Shown piece after piece: positions 14,741-23,611 of a DNA stretch of 25,371 nt (the first letter of the stretch is position 1; every line of letters begins with the position of its first letter). The notes under the pieces were generated by a model. It was not told where the DNA came from and made no database searches. It saw only the letters and a program-made list of their open reading frames with translations. The stretch comes from JAAZDN01 sp964440875 (lineage in GTDB: Bacteria > Bacillota_I > Bacilli_A > Erysipelotrichales > Erysipelotrichaceae). The position numbers were made by a program, and so were the translations under genes. Location: assembly GCA_964440875.1 (NCBI GenBank), contig CAYTTS010000013.1:1-25371 (forward strand), in the 5' to 3' direction.

Positions 14741-17034
14741 GAAATATTTATAAAAGTTTAGAGTTTAATGTGATCTTAGAGGCAATAAGTAAAAATACTG
14801 CCTTCTCTTTAGGTGAGCAAAAAGTACTTAACTTAGAACCATCCCTAAACTCTTTATTAATTAAACGTAACTTAAGTTTAAGTAAAGAGATAATGGAAAT
14901 GATCAACCTTGCAGAGAATTATGAGTTAAGTAAGGTTAGTGACGTTACTTACTCATTAGATAAAGTTAGTAAGGATATGAGTATTACCGGTCTTGAATTA
15001 ATCAAAATTAGTGATCTAAATGATTCAATTAAAGAAATACTTAATACGATTAAGAATAGTGAAGTTGAAGCTAAAAATCTAGATGAACTAGTTTCATCAT
15101 TAGTTATCTTAGATGATTTAAGCAAAGAAATTTCTTTTGCAATTAATTCATATGGAGAAATTAAAGATAGTGCCTCAAGAAAACTAAGCCGTATAAAGAA
15201 TGATATCTCAACTTTAACAAATCGCTTTGACACAACTGTTAATCGCTTTTTAAATAATAATAAAGATAAATTAGCAGATTCAATTAGTAGTGAGAGAAAT
15301 AATCGTAAGGTTATCTTATTAAATAGTAATTACAAAAATACTGTTAAAGGTGTTGTCCATGGAGAGAGTCAAAGTGGTTTATCAGTTTACTTTGAGCCAG
15401 AATCATTTATTACTTTTAATAATGATCTCCAGAGTTTAAGACATGCACAAATTGAGGAAGAAAATCTAATACTTTTACAATTATCTGTAATTGTAAAAAG
15501 CCACTTAGATACAATTTTAAATAACTTAAATATTTTAAGTGAATTAGATATGCATTTGGCAATCGCTAAATGGGGTTATGCTAATGAGGCGATTATTGCA
15601 GATATTAGTGATGACCACAGTATTTATTTAGAGAGTGTTGCCCACCCATTAATTGATAGAAAGTTGGTAGTTAGAAATACCTATCAAATTAAAGATGGGA
15701 CAACCTTAATAGTTAGTGGTCCAAATACTGGTGGTAAAACAGTTACCCTTAAAACTATCGGTCTAAGTATCTTAATGAGTATGTGTGGTATACCTATTAT
15801 TGCTGATAAGGCGACACTGCCAATCGTTGATAATATTTTTATTGATTTAGGTGATGAACAATCAGTTGTTAGCGCACTTTCAACATTCTCATCACACTTA
15901 GTTACATTAAGTGATATCGTAAATAATGTTAGTGAGAATTCACTAGTTATGTTAGATGAGCTTGGTAGTGGAACTGACCCTAAAGAAGGGGAGGCACTCG
16001 CAGTTGCGACTTTAGAATACCTAAGGTCTAAAAAAGCAATAACACTCGTTACAACCCATCTAAGTGGTCTTAAGACTTACGCAGCTAATAGTGATGACAT
16101 TATGTTGGCAAGTGTTGAGTTTGATACTGAAACACTATCTCCAACATATCGCTTTATTGAAGGATTAGCAGGTCAATCAAATGCTTTAGAAATTGCTAGT
16201 AAGTTTAATTTCCCAAAAAGTATCTTATCAAGGGCTTTTGAACTTAAGGATGAACTATTAAGTGATGAAGAAAAAATCTTTAAAAATTTAGAAAAAAAAG
16301 AACGCGAACTATTAGTTAAAAGTCGACAACTTGAAGAAAATCAAAATATCTTAGATGAAAAGATAAAAGTATTGGATGAGAAAATGAAGTTAGATGAAGA
16401 TTTAGGTAGTGAGATTATCAATCAGGCAAAATTGGAAGCGAATAAATATATTGTCTCTAAGCAAAAAGAAGCTGATGATCTTTATGAGCAGATGTTAGTT
16501 GAACATAGAAAAACAAATTTAGAAAATGCTAAAAAGATTAAAGAAAACTTAAATCGTAAAAAAGAAGAAACGGCAATTATTAAGAAGAAGGATCATGTTT
16601 TTAAAGTCGGCGACCATGTTAAAGTTGAAGGAATGAATCATATTGGACAAATCGTTGAACTTGATAAGAAAAATGCTACAGTAACTGTTAATAATATGAA
16701 TATTAAGACAAAACTTAATAAACTTGAGTACTTTGAAATGAAGAAAAAACCAGTTAAGAGTAAATCATACCAAGTTAAGAGTCATAGTAAGGCAAAGCTT
16801 GAGCTAAACTTAATTGGACTAACTATCTATGAAGCGATGCCAAAGTTAAATAAATTTATCGATAATGCAGTTTTAAATAATATTAAAACTGTAACTGTAA
16901 TTCATGGCGTTGGTAGTGGTAAATTAAGAGTAGCAGTGATTAATGAGTTAAATAAGAATAAAAATGTTAAAAGTATTCAAAGTGCGCCACAATCAAGTGG
17001 TGGTCTTGGGGCAACCTTAGTAGAAATAAAGTGA
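14737..17034 (+). CDS. mutS2: MutS2 ATPase/endonuclease with C-terminal Smr domain
   Basis: MutS2 is a MutS relative without the mismatch-recognition domains; it limits homologous recombination and, in Bacillus, helps rescue collided ribosomes. The 765-residue protein has a helical clamp region (about 1-290), Walker A GPNTGGKT at 328-335, Walker B ending DE at 407-408 in LDELGSGTDP, a long coiled coil (about 505-620), a KOW-like linker and a C-terminal Smr domain (about 688-765). The Smr domain keeps HGVGSG at 723-728 and the GGLGATLVEIK end, but the usual LDLRG is LNLIG at 690-694, so the nuclease may be weak or absent. The TGA stop is part of the uvrC promoter. Confidence 0.95.
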   Translation: MRNIYKSLEFNVILEAISKNTAFSLGEQKVLNLEPSLNSLLIKRNLSLSKEIMEMINLAENYELSKVSDVTYSLDKVSKDMSITGLELIKISDLNDSIKEILNTIKNSEVEAKNLDELVSSLVILDDLSKEISFAINSYGEIKDSASRKLSRIKNDISTLTNRFDTTVNRFLNNNKDKLADSISSERNNRKVILLNSNYKNTVKGVVHGESQSGLSVYFEPESFITFNNDLQSLRHAQIEEENLILLQLSVIVKSHLDTILNNLNILSELDMHLAIAKWGYANEAIIADISDDHSIYLESVAHPLIDRKLVVRNTYQIKDGTTLIVSGPNTGGKTVTLKTIGLSILMSMCGIPIIADKATLPIVDNIFIDLGDEQSVVSALSTFSSHLVTLSDIVNNVSENSLVMLDELGSGTDPKEGEALAVATLEYLRSKKAITLVTTHLSGLKTYAANSDDIMLASVEFDTETLSPTYRFIEGLAGQSNALEIASKFNFPKSILSRAFELKDELLSDEEKIFKNLEKKERELLVKSRQLEENQNILDEKIKVLDEKMKLDEDLGSEIINQAKLEANKYIVSKQKEADDLYEQMLVEHRKTNLENAKKIKENLNRKKEETAIIKKKDHVFKVGDHVKVEGMNHIGQIVELDKKNATVTVNNMNIKTKLNKLEYFEMKKKPVKSKSYQVKSHSKAKLELNLIGLTIYEAMPKLNKFIDNAVLNNIKTVTVIHGVGSGKLRVAVINELNKNKNVKSIQSAPQSSGGLGATLVEIK

Positions 17035-17040
17035 TATAAT
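17032..17040 (+). promoter_or_regulatory. Extended -10 giving a leaderless uvrC transcript
   Basis: TGATATAAT at 17032-17040 is a perfect extended -10 whose TGA is the mutS2 stop codon. Only six bases separate TATAAT from the uvrC ATG at 17047, so the expected start of transcription falls on the A of the start codon. No Shine-Dalgarno sequence is present before uvrC. Confidence 0.65.
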
Positions 17041-17046
17041 TTATTT

Positions 17047-18804
17047 ATGAAAGAAAATCTAAAAATCAAAATAGCAAACCTTCCATTAGAGCCAGGCTGT
17101 TATCTAATGAAAAATAAAGAAGGTAAAATAATATATGTCGGTAAAGCGAAGAGTTTAAAGAATCGTGTAAGCTCTTATTTTACTGGTGCCCATGATTATA
17201 AAGTTACAAAAATGGTCTCTAATATTAGTGATTTTGATTATATTGTAACTAGTACAGAAAAAGAATCATTAATACTTGAGTTGAATTTAATTAAAAAACA
17301 TCAGCCTCAGTTTAATGTTATTTTTATGGATGATAAAGTTTACCCTTATATTAAGATTACTGATGAGTATTGGCCTCGCTTAGTTATCTCGCGAAATCGT
17401 GAAAAAGATAAGAGTTCAAAAATATTTGGACCATATCCAGATAGCTCGGCAGCAAGAAAAATGATTAGATTATTAGGTCGTTTATATCCAACTAAAAAAT
17501 GTACAGGTAATCCCAAGAAAGCCTGTCTTTATTATCATATGGGTCAGTGTATGGGAATGTGTGAGTTTGATGTCGATCGTAACGAATATATGAAGATGAT
17601 AGCTGATATTGAGAAAATCTTAAAAGGTGATACCAAGGATTTAATTAAGGAGAATCTAGAAATACAGGCTAAGTACATAGAAGAGATGAAGTTTGAACAA
17701 GCAGCTAGTATTCAAGAGATAATTGATTCAATTAGTCATATATCTGCCGATCAACAAGTTCAAAGTAATCGTCAGACTGATAACTTTGATGTCTTTAACT
17801 ACTATGTTCATAATGGTTATATGGCAATCGTTATTATTGAGATTCGTGCTGGTAAACTTATAAATACTAAAAAGCACTTCTTTGCCTTATATGAGGATCC
17901 AAAACTTGCCTTAGTTAGTTTTATTAACCAATACTACTTAGTTAATCCTTTAATTAAAGAAATTATCGTTCCATATAGCGTTGACAATGATGATTATACT
18001 GATGAAGTTAAATCGAGAGTCTTTAAACCACAAAGAGGAAGTAAAGTGCGTTATGTTGAGATGAGTGAAAATAATGCAAAACTTCATTTAGAGGAAGAGT
18101 TTCACTTAATTAATACCTTACCAGCTAAAATTGAATTAGCAACGAAACAATTAGATGAACTATTAGACTTGAACATAGTTAATATCGAAATATTTGATAT
18201 TTCACATATTTCAGGAAGTAATACTGTTGCCGGTATGGCAAGTTTTAATGAAGGTATTCCAAATAAGAAAGAATATAGAATGTTTAGGTTAGATGATAAT
18301 AAAGGTGATACCGATTCGATGAAAGAAGTAATTTATCGTCGTTACTTTAGATTACTTAAAGATAATTTAGCATTTCCAGACTTACTAATCGTTGATGGTG
18401 GTATTAATCAAGTTAATGCTGCTAAGGAGATAATTGCTAGTCTTGGTATTAACTTAGAAATTGTCGGTTTAAGAAAAGATGATTTCCATAATACAGATGC
18501 TTTGATTACAGTTGATAATATTGAACTTGAAGTAGATAAATCAAGTGAACTATTTTTCTTCTTAAGTCGTATGCAGGATGAAGTTCACCGCTTTGCGATT
18601 AATTATCATAAGAAGTTAAGAGCTAAGAGTCAGACAAGATCGATTCTTGATGATATAGAAGGTGTTGGACCTTCAAGAAAAGCGAAACTATTAGATAAGT
18701 TTAAAACGATTGAAAATATCAAGTCGGCAACAATTGATGAGTTAAGCCAGGTTGTTCCTTTAACAGTTGCAGAAAATATAATGATGGAGTTTGAAGATTT
18801 ATAA
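17047..18804 (+). CDS. uvrC: Excinuclease ABC subunit C
   Basis: UvrC makes both incisions in nucleotide excision repair after UvrAB finds the lesion. The 585-residue protein has an N-terminal GIY-YIG nuclease domain (about 14-95; IIYVGKAKSLKNR, and the catalytic Glu in KESLILE near 76). A Cys cluster follows at 152, 160, 168 and 172, matching the iron-sulphur ligands known in UvrC. Then come a UVR motif (about 198-230), an RNase H-like 3' domain with FDISHISG and LIVDGGINQ, and helix-hairpin-helix repeats near the end (IEGVGPSRKAKLL). It is complete. It starts 12 bases after mutS2 and appears to be translated from a leaderless message, or else by read-through from mutS2. Confidence 0.97.
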   Translation: MKENLKIKIANLPLEPGCYLMKNKEGKIIYVGKAKSLKNRVSSYFTGAHDYKVTKMVSNISDFDYIVTSTEKESLILELNLIKKHQPQFNVIFMDDKVYPYIKITDEYWPRLVISRNREKDKSSKIFGPYPDSSAARKMIRLLGRLYPTKKCTGNPKKACLYYHMGQCMGMCEFDVDRNEYMKMIADIEKILKGDTKDLIKENLEIQAKYIEEMKFEQAASIQEIIDSISHISADQQVQSNRQTDNFDVFNYYVHNGYMAIVIIEIRAGKLINTKKHFFALYEDPKLALVSFINQYYLVNPLIKEIIVPYSVDNDDYTDEVKSRVFKPQRGSKVRYVEMSENNAKLHLEEEFHLINTLPAKIELATKQLDELLDLNIVNIEIFDISHISGSNTVAGMASFNEGIPNKKEYRMFRLDDNKGDTDSMKEVIYRRYFRLLKDNLAFPDLLIVDGGINQVNAAKEIIASLGINLEIVGLRKDDFHNTDALITVDNIELEVDKSSELFFFLSRMQDEVHRFAINYHKKLRAKSQTRSILDDIEGVGPSRKAKLLDKFKTIENIKSATIDELSQVVPLTVAENIMMEFEDL

Positions 18805-18825
18805 CATAATTAAGTGTTTTTTTAG

Positions 18826-18834
18826 TGATATAAT
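18826..18834 (+). promoter_or_regulatory. Extended -10 promoter of the racemase fusion gene
   Basis: TGATATAAT (18826-18834) repeats the extended -10 seen before uvrC. The ribosome binding site AAGGA (18841-18845) begins at the predicted start of transcription. A T-run (18816-18823) lies between the uvrC stop and this element but has no convincing hairpin. Confidence 0.6.
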
Positions 18835-18854
18835 ATATAAAAGGATGTGTGTTT

Positions 18855-20030
18855 ATGGATTGTTTGGGTGTATTTGATTCAGGATTAGGAGGCTTTAATA
18901 TTGTTGCAAGACTAAGAGAGAACTCAAGTCTTAATATAGTATTTTTAGCTGACCATAAAAACCTCCCATACGGTAATAAAGATAGTGAAACTTTAAAGGC
19001 GATATTAATAGAAAATATGCAATGGTTTTATGATAAAAATATTAAGCGTGTACTAATTGCTTGTAATACGGCAAGTAATTATATTGACTATTTAAGAGCT
19101 AGTTTTCCTGAAATGATTATCGATAGTATTATTGAAATAACATCTAAACAGTTTACTAATGAAGATTTAGTAATCTTTGGAACAAAGGTTACCTGTGAAA
19201 GTAAAAAGTATGATAAAACATTAAGTAAGCAGCAAAGCTATCATCCCTTAATTGAGTTGGCTTCCTTAGTTGAAGAAAATAATGTGGAAGCAACGACTGC
19301 TTATCTTAAGCGAGAATTAAGTAAGTATAAAAATGAAAATAATAATTACTTGCTAGCCTGTACTCATTATTCAATTGTTAAAGACATCTTCAAAAAATAT
19401 TTAAATAATAATATTTATGATTCTGAACTTGCGACAATCGATTATTATAAAGACTTTAGTGGTGAAGCAAGTCTAGAAGTTTATACAAGTGGCAATATTA
19501 AGGTCTTATCTAATCAGTTGGCTGATATCTTTAATTACCGTGACGTTTTTACACTTCCTTATAAAGACAATTATAAGATTGTTGTTTTATCGGATAATCA
19601 TGGACTTTATGAGCCACTAAGTACTATCTTAGAGCGCCATAAAGATGCAAGTGTCTTTATTCACTGTGGTGATGTTGAGTTAAATGATCCAATTACCGAT
19701 AAATTTTACGTTGTGAATGGTAATAATGATTACTATACTCGTTATGATGATCATATTACACTTCGTATTAATGATTTAGTAATCTATATAACTCACTCAC
19801 ATGAGTATATGCCATTTAATCGTTTAGAAAATTTACTTAAATATGGAAAGAGTATTAATGCGAAATTAATTTGCTTTGGACATGAACATATTTATCAAGA
19901 ACATTATTATGATGATATCTTAATCGTCAACCCTGGTTCACTCTATTATAATCGTGATAACAGTGATCCAAGTTATGCTCTAATTAATGTTGAAAAGGAT
20001 ACACTAAAAGTCTTTAGAATGAATTTATAG
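18855..20030 (+). CDS. murI: Glutamate racemase fused to a YfcE-type metallophosphoesterase
   Basis: The 391-residue protein joins two enzymes. Residues 1 to about 230 are a glutamate racemase, which makes D-glutamate for peptidoglycan: FDSGLGG (Asp8, Ser9), NLPYG, the catalytic Cys70 in CNTAS and Cys169 in CTHY. The domain is about 30 residues shorter than usual, and GCTHYP has become ACTHYS. Residues about 238-391 are a calcineurin-like phosphoesterase of the YfcE/MJ0936 group with all metal motifs: D247-x-H249, GD at 272-273, GNND at 289-292, H314-x-H316, and GHEH at 342-345. I use ATG 18855, nine bases after AAGGA; a GTG at 18849 is too close. In Bacillus the homologues racE and ysnB are separate nearby genes. 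The frame is open across the junction, without a stop or internal start with a clear site. Confidence 0.88.
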   Translation: MDCLGVFDSGLGGFNIVARLRENSSLNIVFLADHKNLPYGNKDSETLKAILIENMQWFYDKNIKRVLIACNTASNYIDYLRASFPEMIIDSIIEITSKQFTNEDLVIFGTKVTCESKKYDKTLSKQQSYHPLIELASLVEENNVEATTAYLKRELSKYKNENNNYLLACTHYSIVKDIFKKYLNNNIYDSELATIDYYKDFSGEASLEVYTSGNIKVLSNQLADIFNYRDVFTLPYKDNYKIVVLSDNHGLYEPLSTILERHKDASVFIHCGDVELNDPITDKFYVVNGNNDYYTRYDDHITLRINDLVIYITHSHEYMPFNRLENLLKYGKSINAKLICFGHEHIYQEHYYDDILIVNPGSLYYNRDNSDPSYALINVEKDTLKVFRMNL

Positions 20031-20040
20031 GAGTGATAAT

Positions 20041-20742
20041 ATGAGTTATATTGAAGTCAAAAATGTTAAAAAAGAGTATAAGGTTGGCGATCTTATTATT
20101 CACGCTGTAAGAGATGTATCTTTTAATATTGAAGAATCTGAATTTGTCGTTATTGTTGGTCCATCAGGAGCCGGTAAAACGACGGTCATGAATATTATTG
20201 GTGGTATGGATACACTGACTAGTGGTAGTGTTAAAATAGCTAATAAGGAGATTTCCTTAAATACTGACAAAGAGATGACAAAGTATCGCCGTGATGATGT
20301 TGGATTTGTCTTTCAAACATATAACTTAATTCCTAATTTAACTGCTAAAGAGAATGTTGAACTTGCAACTCATATTAATAAGGATTCCGAAGATGCTATT
20401 GAAACTTTATCTAAGGTTGGCTTAAGTGATCGTGCTAATAACTTTCCTGCGCAAATGAGTGGTGGGGAACAACAACGTGTTGCAATAGCAAGGGCAGTTG
20501 CAAAAAAACCTAAATTATTACTTTGTGATGAGCCAACAGGTGCTCTTGATAGTGAAACGAGTAGAACGGTCTTAAAATTATTAAGAAAATATAGTGATGA
20601 GGACAATATGACTGTTATCGTTATTACTCATAATGAGGCAATAACGGCAATAGCTGATCGTGTCATTACAATAAGGGATGGTTTAGTCTCTAGTAATGTC
20701 GTTAATACTAAAGTTTTAGAAGTAGATGATATAGAGTGGTAA
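20041..20742 (+). CDS. ABC transporter ATPase of the MacB/LolD/FtsE type
   Basis: This 233-residue ATPase has Walker A GPSGAGKT at 40-47, the Q-loop VFQTYNLIPNLT, the signature MSGGE at 139-143, Walker B CDEPTGALD with Asp163 and Glu164, and the switch His197. The signature and the DEPTGALD phrase are those of ATPases that drive FtsX/MacB-type permeases, one of which is encoded next and overlaps by seven bases. Such systems often work by mechanotransmission: pulling lipids, peptides or hydrolases rather than pumping across the membrane. TAGGAG lies upstream of ATG 20041, ten bases after the racemase fusion gene, so it may share that operon. Confidence 0.92.
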   Translation: MSYIEVKNVKKEYKVGDLIIHAVRDVSFNIEESEFVVIVGPSGAGKTTVMNIIGGMDTLTSGSVKIANKEISLNTDKEMTKYRRDDVGFVFQTYNLIPNLTAKENVELATHINKDSEDAIETLSKVGLSDRANNFPAQMSGGEQQRVAIARAVAKKPKLLLCDEPTGALDSETSRTVLKLLRKYSDEDNMTVIVITHNEAITAIADRVITIRDGLVSSNVVNTKVLEVDDIEW

Positions 20743-23600
20743 AAGATATCTTAAGAGAGATAAAAGCTAGAAAACTACAGTTTTTAGCCATATTACTAAT
20801 CACAACACTAGGTGTTGGCTTTTTCATTGGAATAAGTGTTACGGGCCATGATATGCGCCTAACGGCTGATGATTATATGGAGAGTGCTGATGTTTTAGAT
20901 CTTGAAATAATAAACTCTTATGGTATTGATGAAGAAATGAAGAGTGAGTTAAATACTCTACTTAATAGCGAGTCAAAAGATATTTACTCAAGCGATGTTT
21001 ATGCCAGTTTTAAAGATTTTGATGGCGTTATTAGCTTGTATGAATTAAATGATAGTTTAGATAATGATTTAACGCTTGTTGAAGGAAGACTGCCAAATGC
21101 AGATAAGGAAGTAATTATTGACTCACTACTGCAGAGTATTCATAATATTCAAATTAATGATGAAATAGTAATTAAAGAAAATGATGTTTTCAATAGTACT
21201 AAACTTAAGGTAGTAGGAATCGCTAAGTCGAGTTTATACTTAAATAAGAGTAGGGGTTATACAAACCTTGGTTCTGGAAGTGTTGATGGCTTTGCTTATG
21301 CTAAAAACTTAGATAAAAAGATTGATTCAGTGACATCACTTAGATATATCTTTGCTGATGATGTCAAAGTTAGTGATAAGATTAAAATTTTGGAAGATAA
21401 TAAAGAGAGTTTATTACAAAATCGTTTTGATAGACTAATTGCTCCTAAAGTTGAAGAACTTAAAAAAGGGGAAGAAGAATTAAAAGCTGCTAAAGAAGAG
21501 TATAATCTTGAGATAAAAAATCAAGAGGCTAAGTTAAGTAAGGCTGAAAAAGATTTAGAGATTGCAGAAAGACAATTACATTTAGGATTAGATAAATTAA
21601 CCTTTGATATTCCAACTAGTGGTACACTTGATGAAAGACTTGATCTTGTTGACCGTGGTTTTTTGGCAGTTAAAAAATTAAAAGAAAAAGAAATCAATGA
21701 TTTAAGAGAACGTTTAAATACAATCGAGAATGAAGAAGTTAAAAAGTATTTAAGTGAGCAAATTGATAATCAAATTAGTGAACTTGATAAGATGGAAAGA
21801 GAATTTCAAAGCGGTTATCTTCAAATAGCTGCTGGTATTGATCAGTTTAATAAAGGTAAGCTTGAATTAGAGAATGGTAAACAGGCATTGGCAGATGCTA
21901 AGATTACTGCTGAAGCTGAATTTTTAAAGAGTGAGAAGGAAATTGCTAAAGCATATAAAGATATTGAAGATGCTGATACAGGTGATCTTTACATCTTTAC
22001 TCGTGAAGATTCAATCATCGGCTATACAGACTTCTATAATGATAGTGAAAGAATTGAAGCAATAGGGAGAATATTTCCCTTAATCTTCTTCGGGGTAGCG
22101 ATCTTAATTACTCAAAGTACGCTAACTCAAATGGTAGAAGAATCACGTAGTCAATTAGGTGTTTATAAGGCTTTAGGATTTACATCCTTTAGAGCATCAC
22201 TAAAATATGTTGGTTTTGCCTTTATTGCTTGGTTTATTGGAACCTCATTAGGTATACTATTTGGTTTCTTTATCATTCCAAATATTATTTATAATGCTTA
22301 TCGTATTATGTATGAGACTCCGGACTTAATTTCAAAAGTTGTATTAAGTTACTTATGGTTACCATTAATTATTAGTTTTCTAGCGAGTGTTGGAGTTGCT
22401 TTCTATAAATCTATTAGAGTAAGTAGTGATCAAGCTGCTAACTTATTGAGACCTGCACTTCCAAAGAGTGGTCAAAGAATCTTATTAGAGCATTTCCCAT
22501 TTATTTGGAATCGTTTCTCATTCTTGTATAAAGTTAGTTTTAGAAATCTATTTAGAAATAAGAGTCGCTTCTTTATGACTGTGATTGGAATTGCCGGTTG
22601 TAGTGGACTATTAATAACAGGTTTTGGTATTTCTAACTCTGTAAACTCAATCATTGATATTCAGTTTAATGAAATATTTGATTATGATGGAATTATTACT
22701 TATACTAAACCAGATGATTTAGATGAGAATCTTTATGATTCATTTATTGATCTTTACTCTGATAATATAAAAGTTGATAATACGAGTGTTTCATTATATG
22801 TATCAGATGATTTAGCAAATTTTAGTAACTATATTAAATTTAATACGGCCAAAGCTAACAATAATGATATTAATAATTATGAATTAGTTATAACTGAGAA
22901 ACTTGCTGAAGTAAATGGTTTAAAAATCAATGATCCATTTAACTTTACTTATGATAATAAAAACTACACATTGACTGTCTCTGAAATTATTAAGAATCAC
23001 GCTGGACATTATGCTATTATTGATAAGGATATATTCGAAGAGACTACTAATAAAGCCTTAAGTAACAATGTAAGGTTATTTAAAGGTAGTGAGTTAAGTA
23101 GTGACGTTATTAGTGAGATGTTAGAGAATGATAGTATCTTAAATGTTACTCAAACAAAAGATATTGAAAAAACATTGAAGGAGCAAATGGGTAATTTTGA
23201 TGTTATAATACTAGTTATAGTATTTGCGGCCTTCTTATTAGAGTTAATAGTTTTAACAAACTTAATTAGTATGAATATCAGTGAGCGTTCAAAAGAGTTA
23301 GCGACATTAAAAGTCTTAGGTTTTTATCCGAAAGAATTATCTAGCTATATATTAAGAGAGAATATAATTCTAACTTTTATAGCTTTATTTGTCGGTAGTA
23401 TCTTTGGTATTATTTTACACAAGTTCGTTGTAATAACGGCGGAAATTGATATGGTAATGTTTAATCGTGAACTTAATACCTTTAGCGTAATTATTTCATT
23501 AATCTTAACGTTAGCGTTATCGCTGATCATAAACTTAATAATGAGTAAACGTGCCGACAAAGTAAATATGAATGAAGCATTAAAGACATTTGATGCTTAA
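20736..23600 (+). CDS. Large FtsX/MacB-type ABC permease with extracellular coiled coil
   Basis: The 954-residue membrane protein is the partner of the preceding ATPase. I place the start at GTG 20736, since no ATG fits and the sequence begins just before the first helix, as in relatives. It has two FtsX-type halves with about eight helices: near 14-34, 440-465, 490-515 and 535-555, then 612-635, 818-845, 873-895 and 915-940. The first extracellular part (about 35-435) has a MacB-core-like domain and a long charged coiled coil at roughly 235-410, rich in Lys, Glu and Leu. The second (about 636-815) is a shorter MacB-like domain. Such permeases occur in Bacillota in cell-envelope or antimicrobial-peptide contexts; the downstream FemABX enzyme hints at an envelope role here. 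Substrate unknown. Confidence 0.88.
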   Translation: MVKDILREIKARKLQFLAILLITTLGVGFFIGISVTGHDMRLTADDYMESADVLDLEIINSYGIDEEMKSELNTLLNSESKDIYSSDVYASFKDFDGVISLYELNDSLDNDLTLVEGRLPNADKEVIIDSLLQSIHNIQINDEIVIKENDVFNSTKLKVVGIAKSSLYLNKSRGYTNLGSGSVDGFAYAKNLDKKIDSVTSLRYIFADDVKVSDKIKILEDNKESLLQNRFDRLIAPKVEELKKGEEELKAAKEEYNLEIKNQEAKLSKAEKDLEIAERQLHLGLDKLTFDIPTSGTLDERLDLVDRGFLAVKKLKEKEINDLRERLNTIENEEVKKYLSEQIDNQISELDKMEREFQSGYLQIAAGIDQFNKGKLELENGKQALADAKITAEAEFLKSEKEIAKAYKDIEDADTGDLYIFTREDSIIGYTDFYNDSERIEAIGRIFPLIFFGVAILITQSTLTQMVEESRSQLGVYKALGFTSFRASLKYVGFAFIAWFIGTSLGILFGFFIIPNIIYNAYRIMYETPDLISKVVLSYLWLPLIISFLASVGVAFYKSIRVSSDQAANLLRPALPKSGQRILLEHFPFIWNRFSFLYKVSFRNLFRNKSRFFMTVIGIAGCSGLLITGFGISNSVNSIIDIQFNEIFDYDGIITYTKPDDLDENLYDSFIDLYSDNIKVDNTSVSLYVSDDLANFSNYIKFNTAKANNNDINNYELVITEKLAEVNGLKINDPFNFTYDNKNYTLTVSEIIKNHAGHYAIIDKDIFEETTNKALSNNVRLFKGSELSSDVISEMLENDSILNVTQTKDIEKTLKEQMGNFDVIILVIVFAAFLLELIVLTNLISMNISERSKELATLKVLGFYPKELSSYILRENIILTFIALFVGSIFGIILHKFVVITAEIDMVMFNRELNTFSVIISLILTLALSLIINLIMSKRADKVNMNEALKTFDA

Positions 23601-23611
23601 AAGGAGAAAGT

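Noticed and set aside
14482..15233. Leftward frames opposite cvpA and mutS2
   Set aside because: They are shadows of well-conserved genes on the other strand, with no promoter or ribosome binding site.
18805..18825. Terminator after uvrC
   Set aside because: There is a T-run at 18816-18823, but the bases before it form no stable stem.
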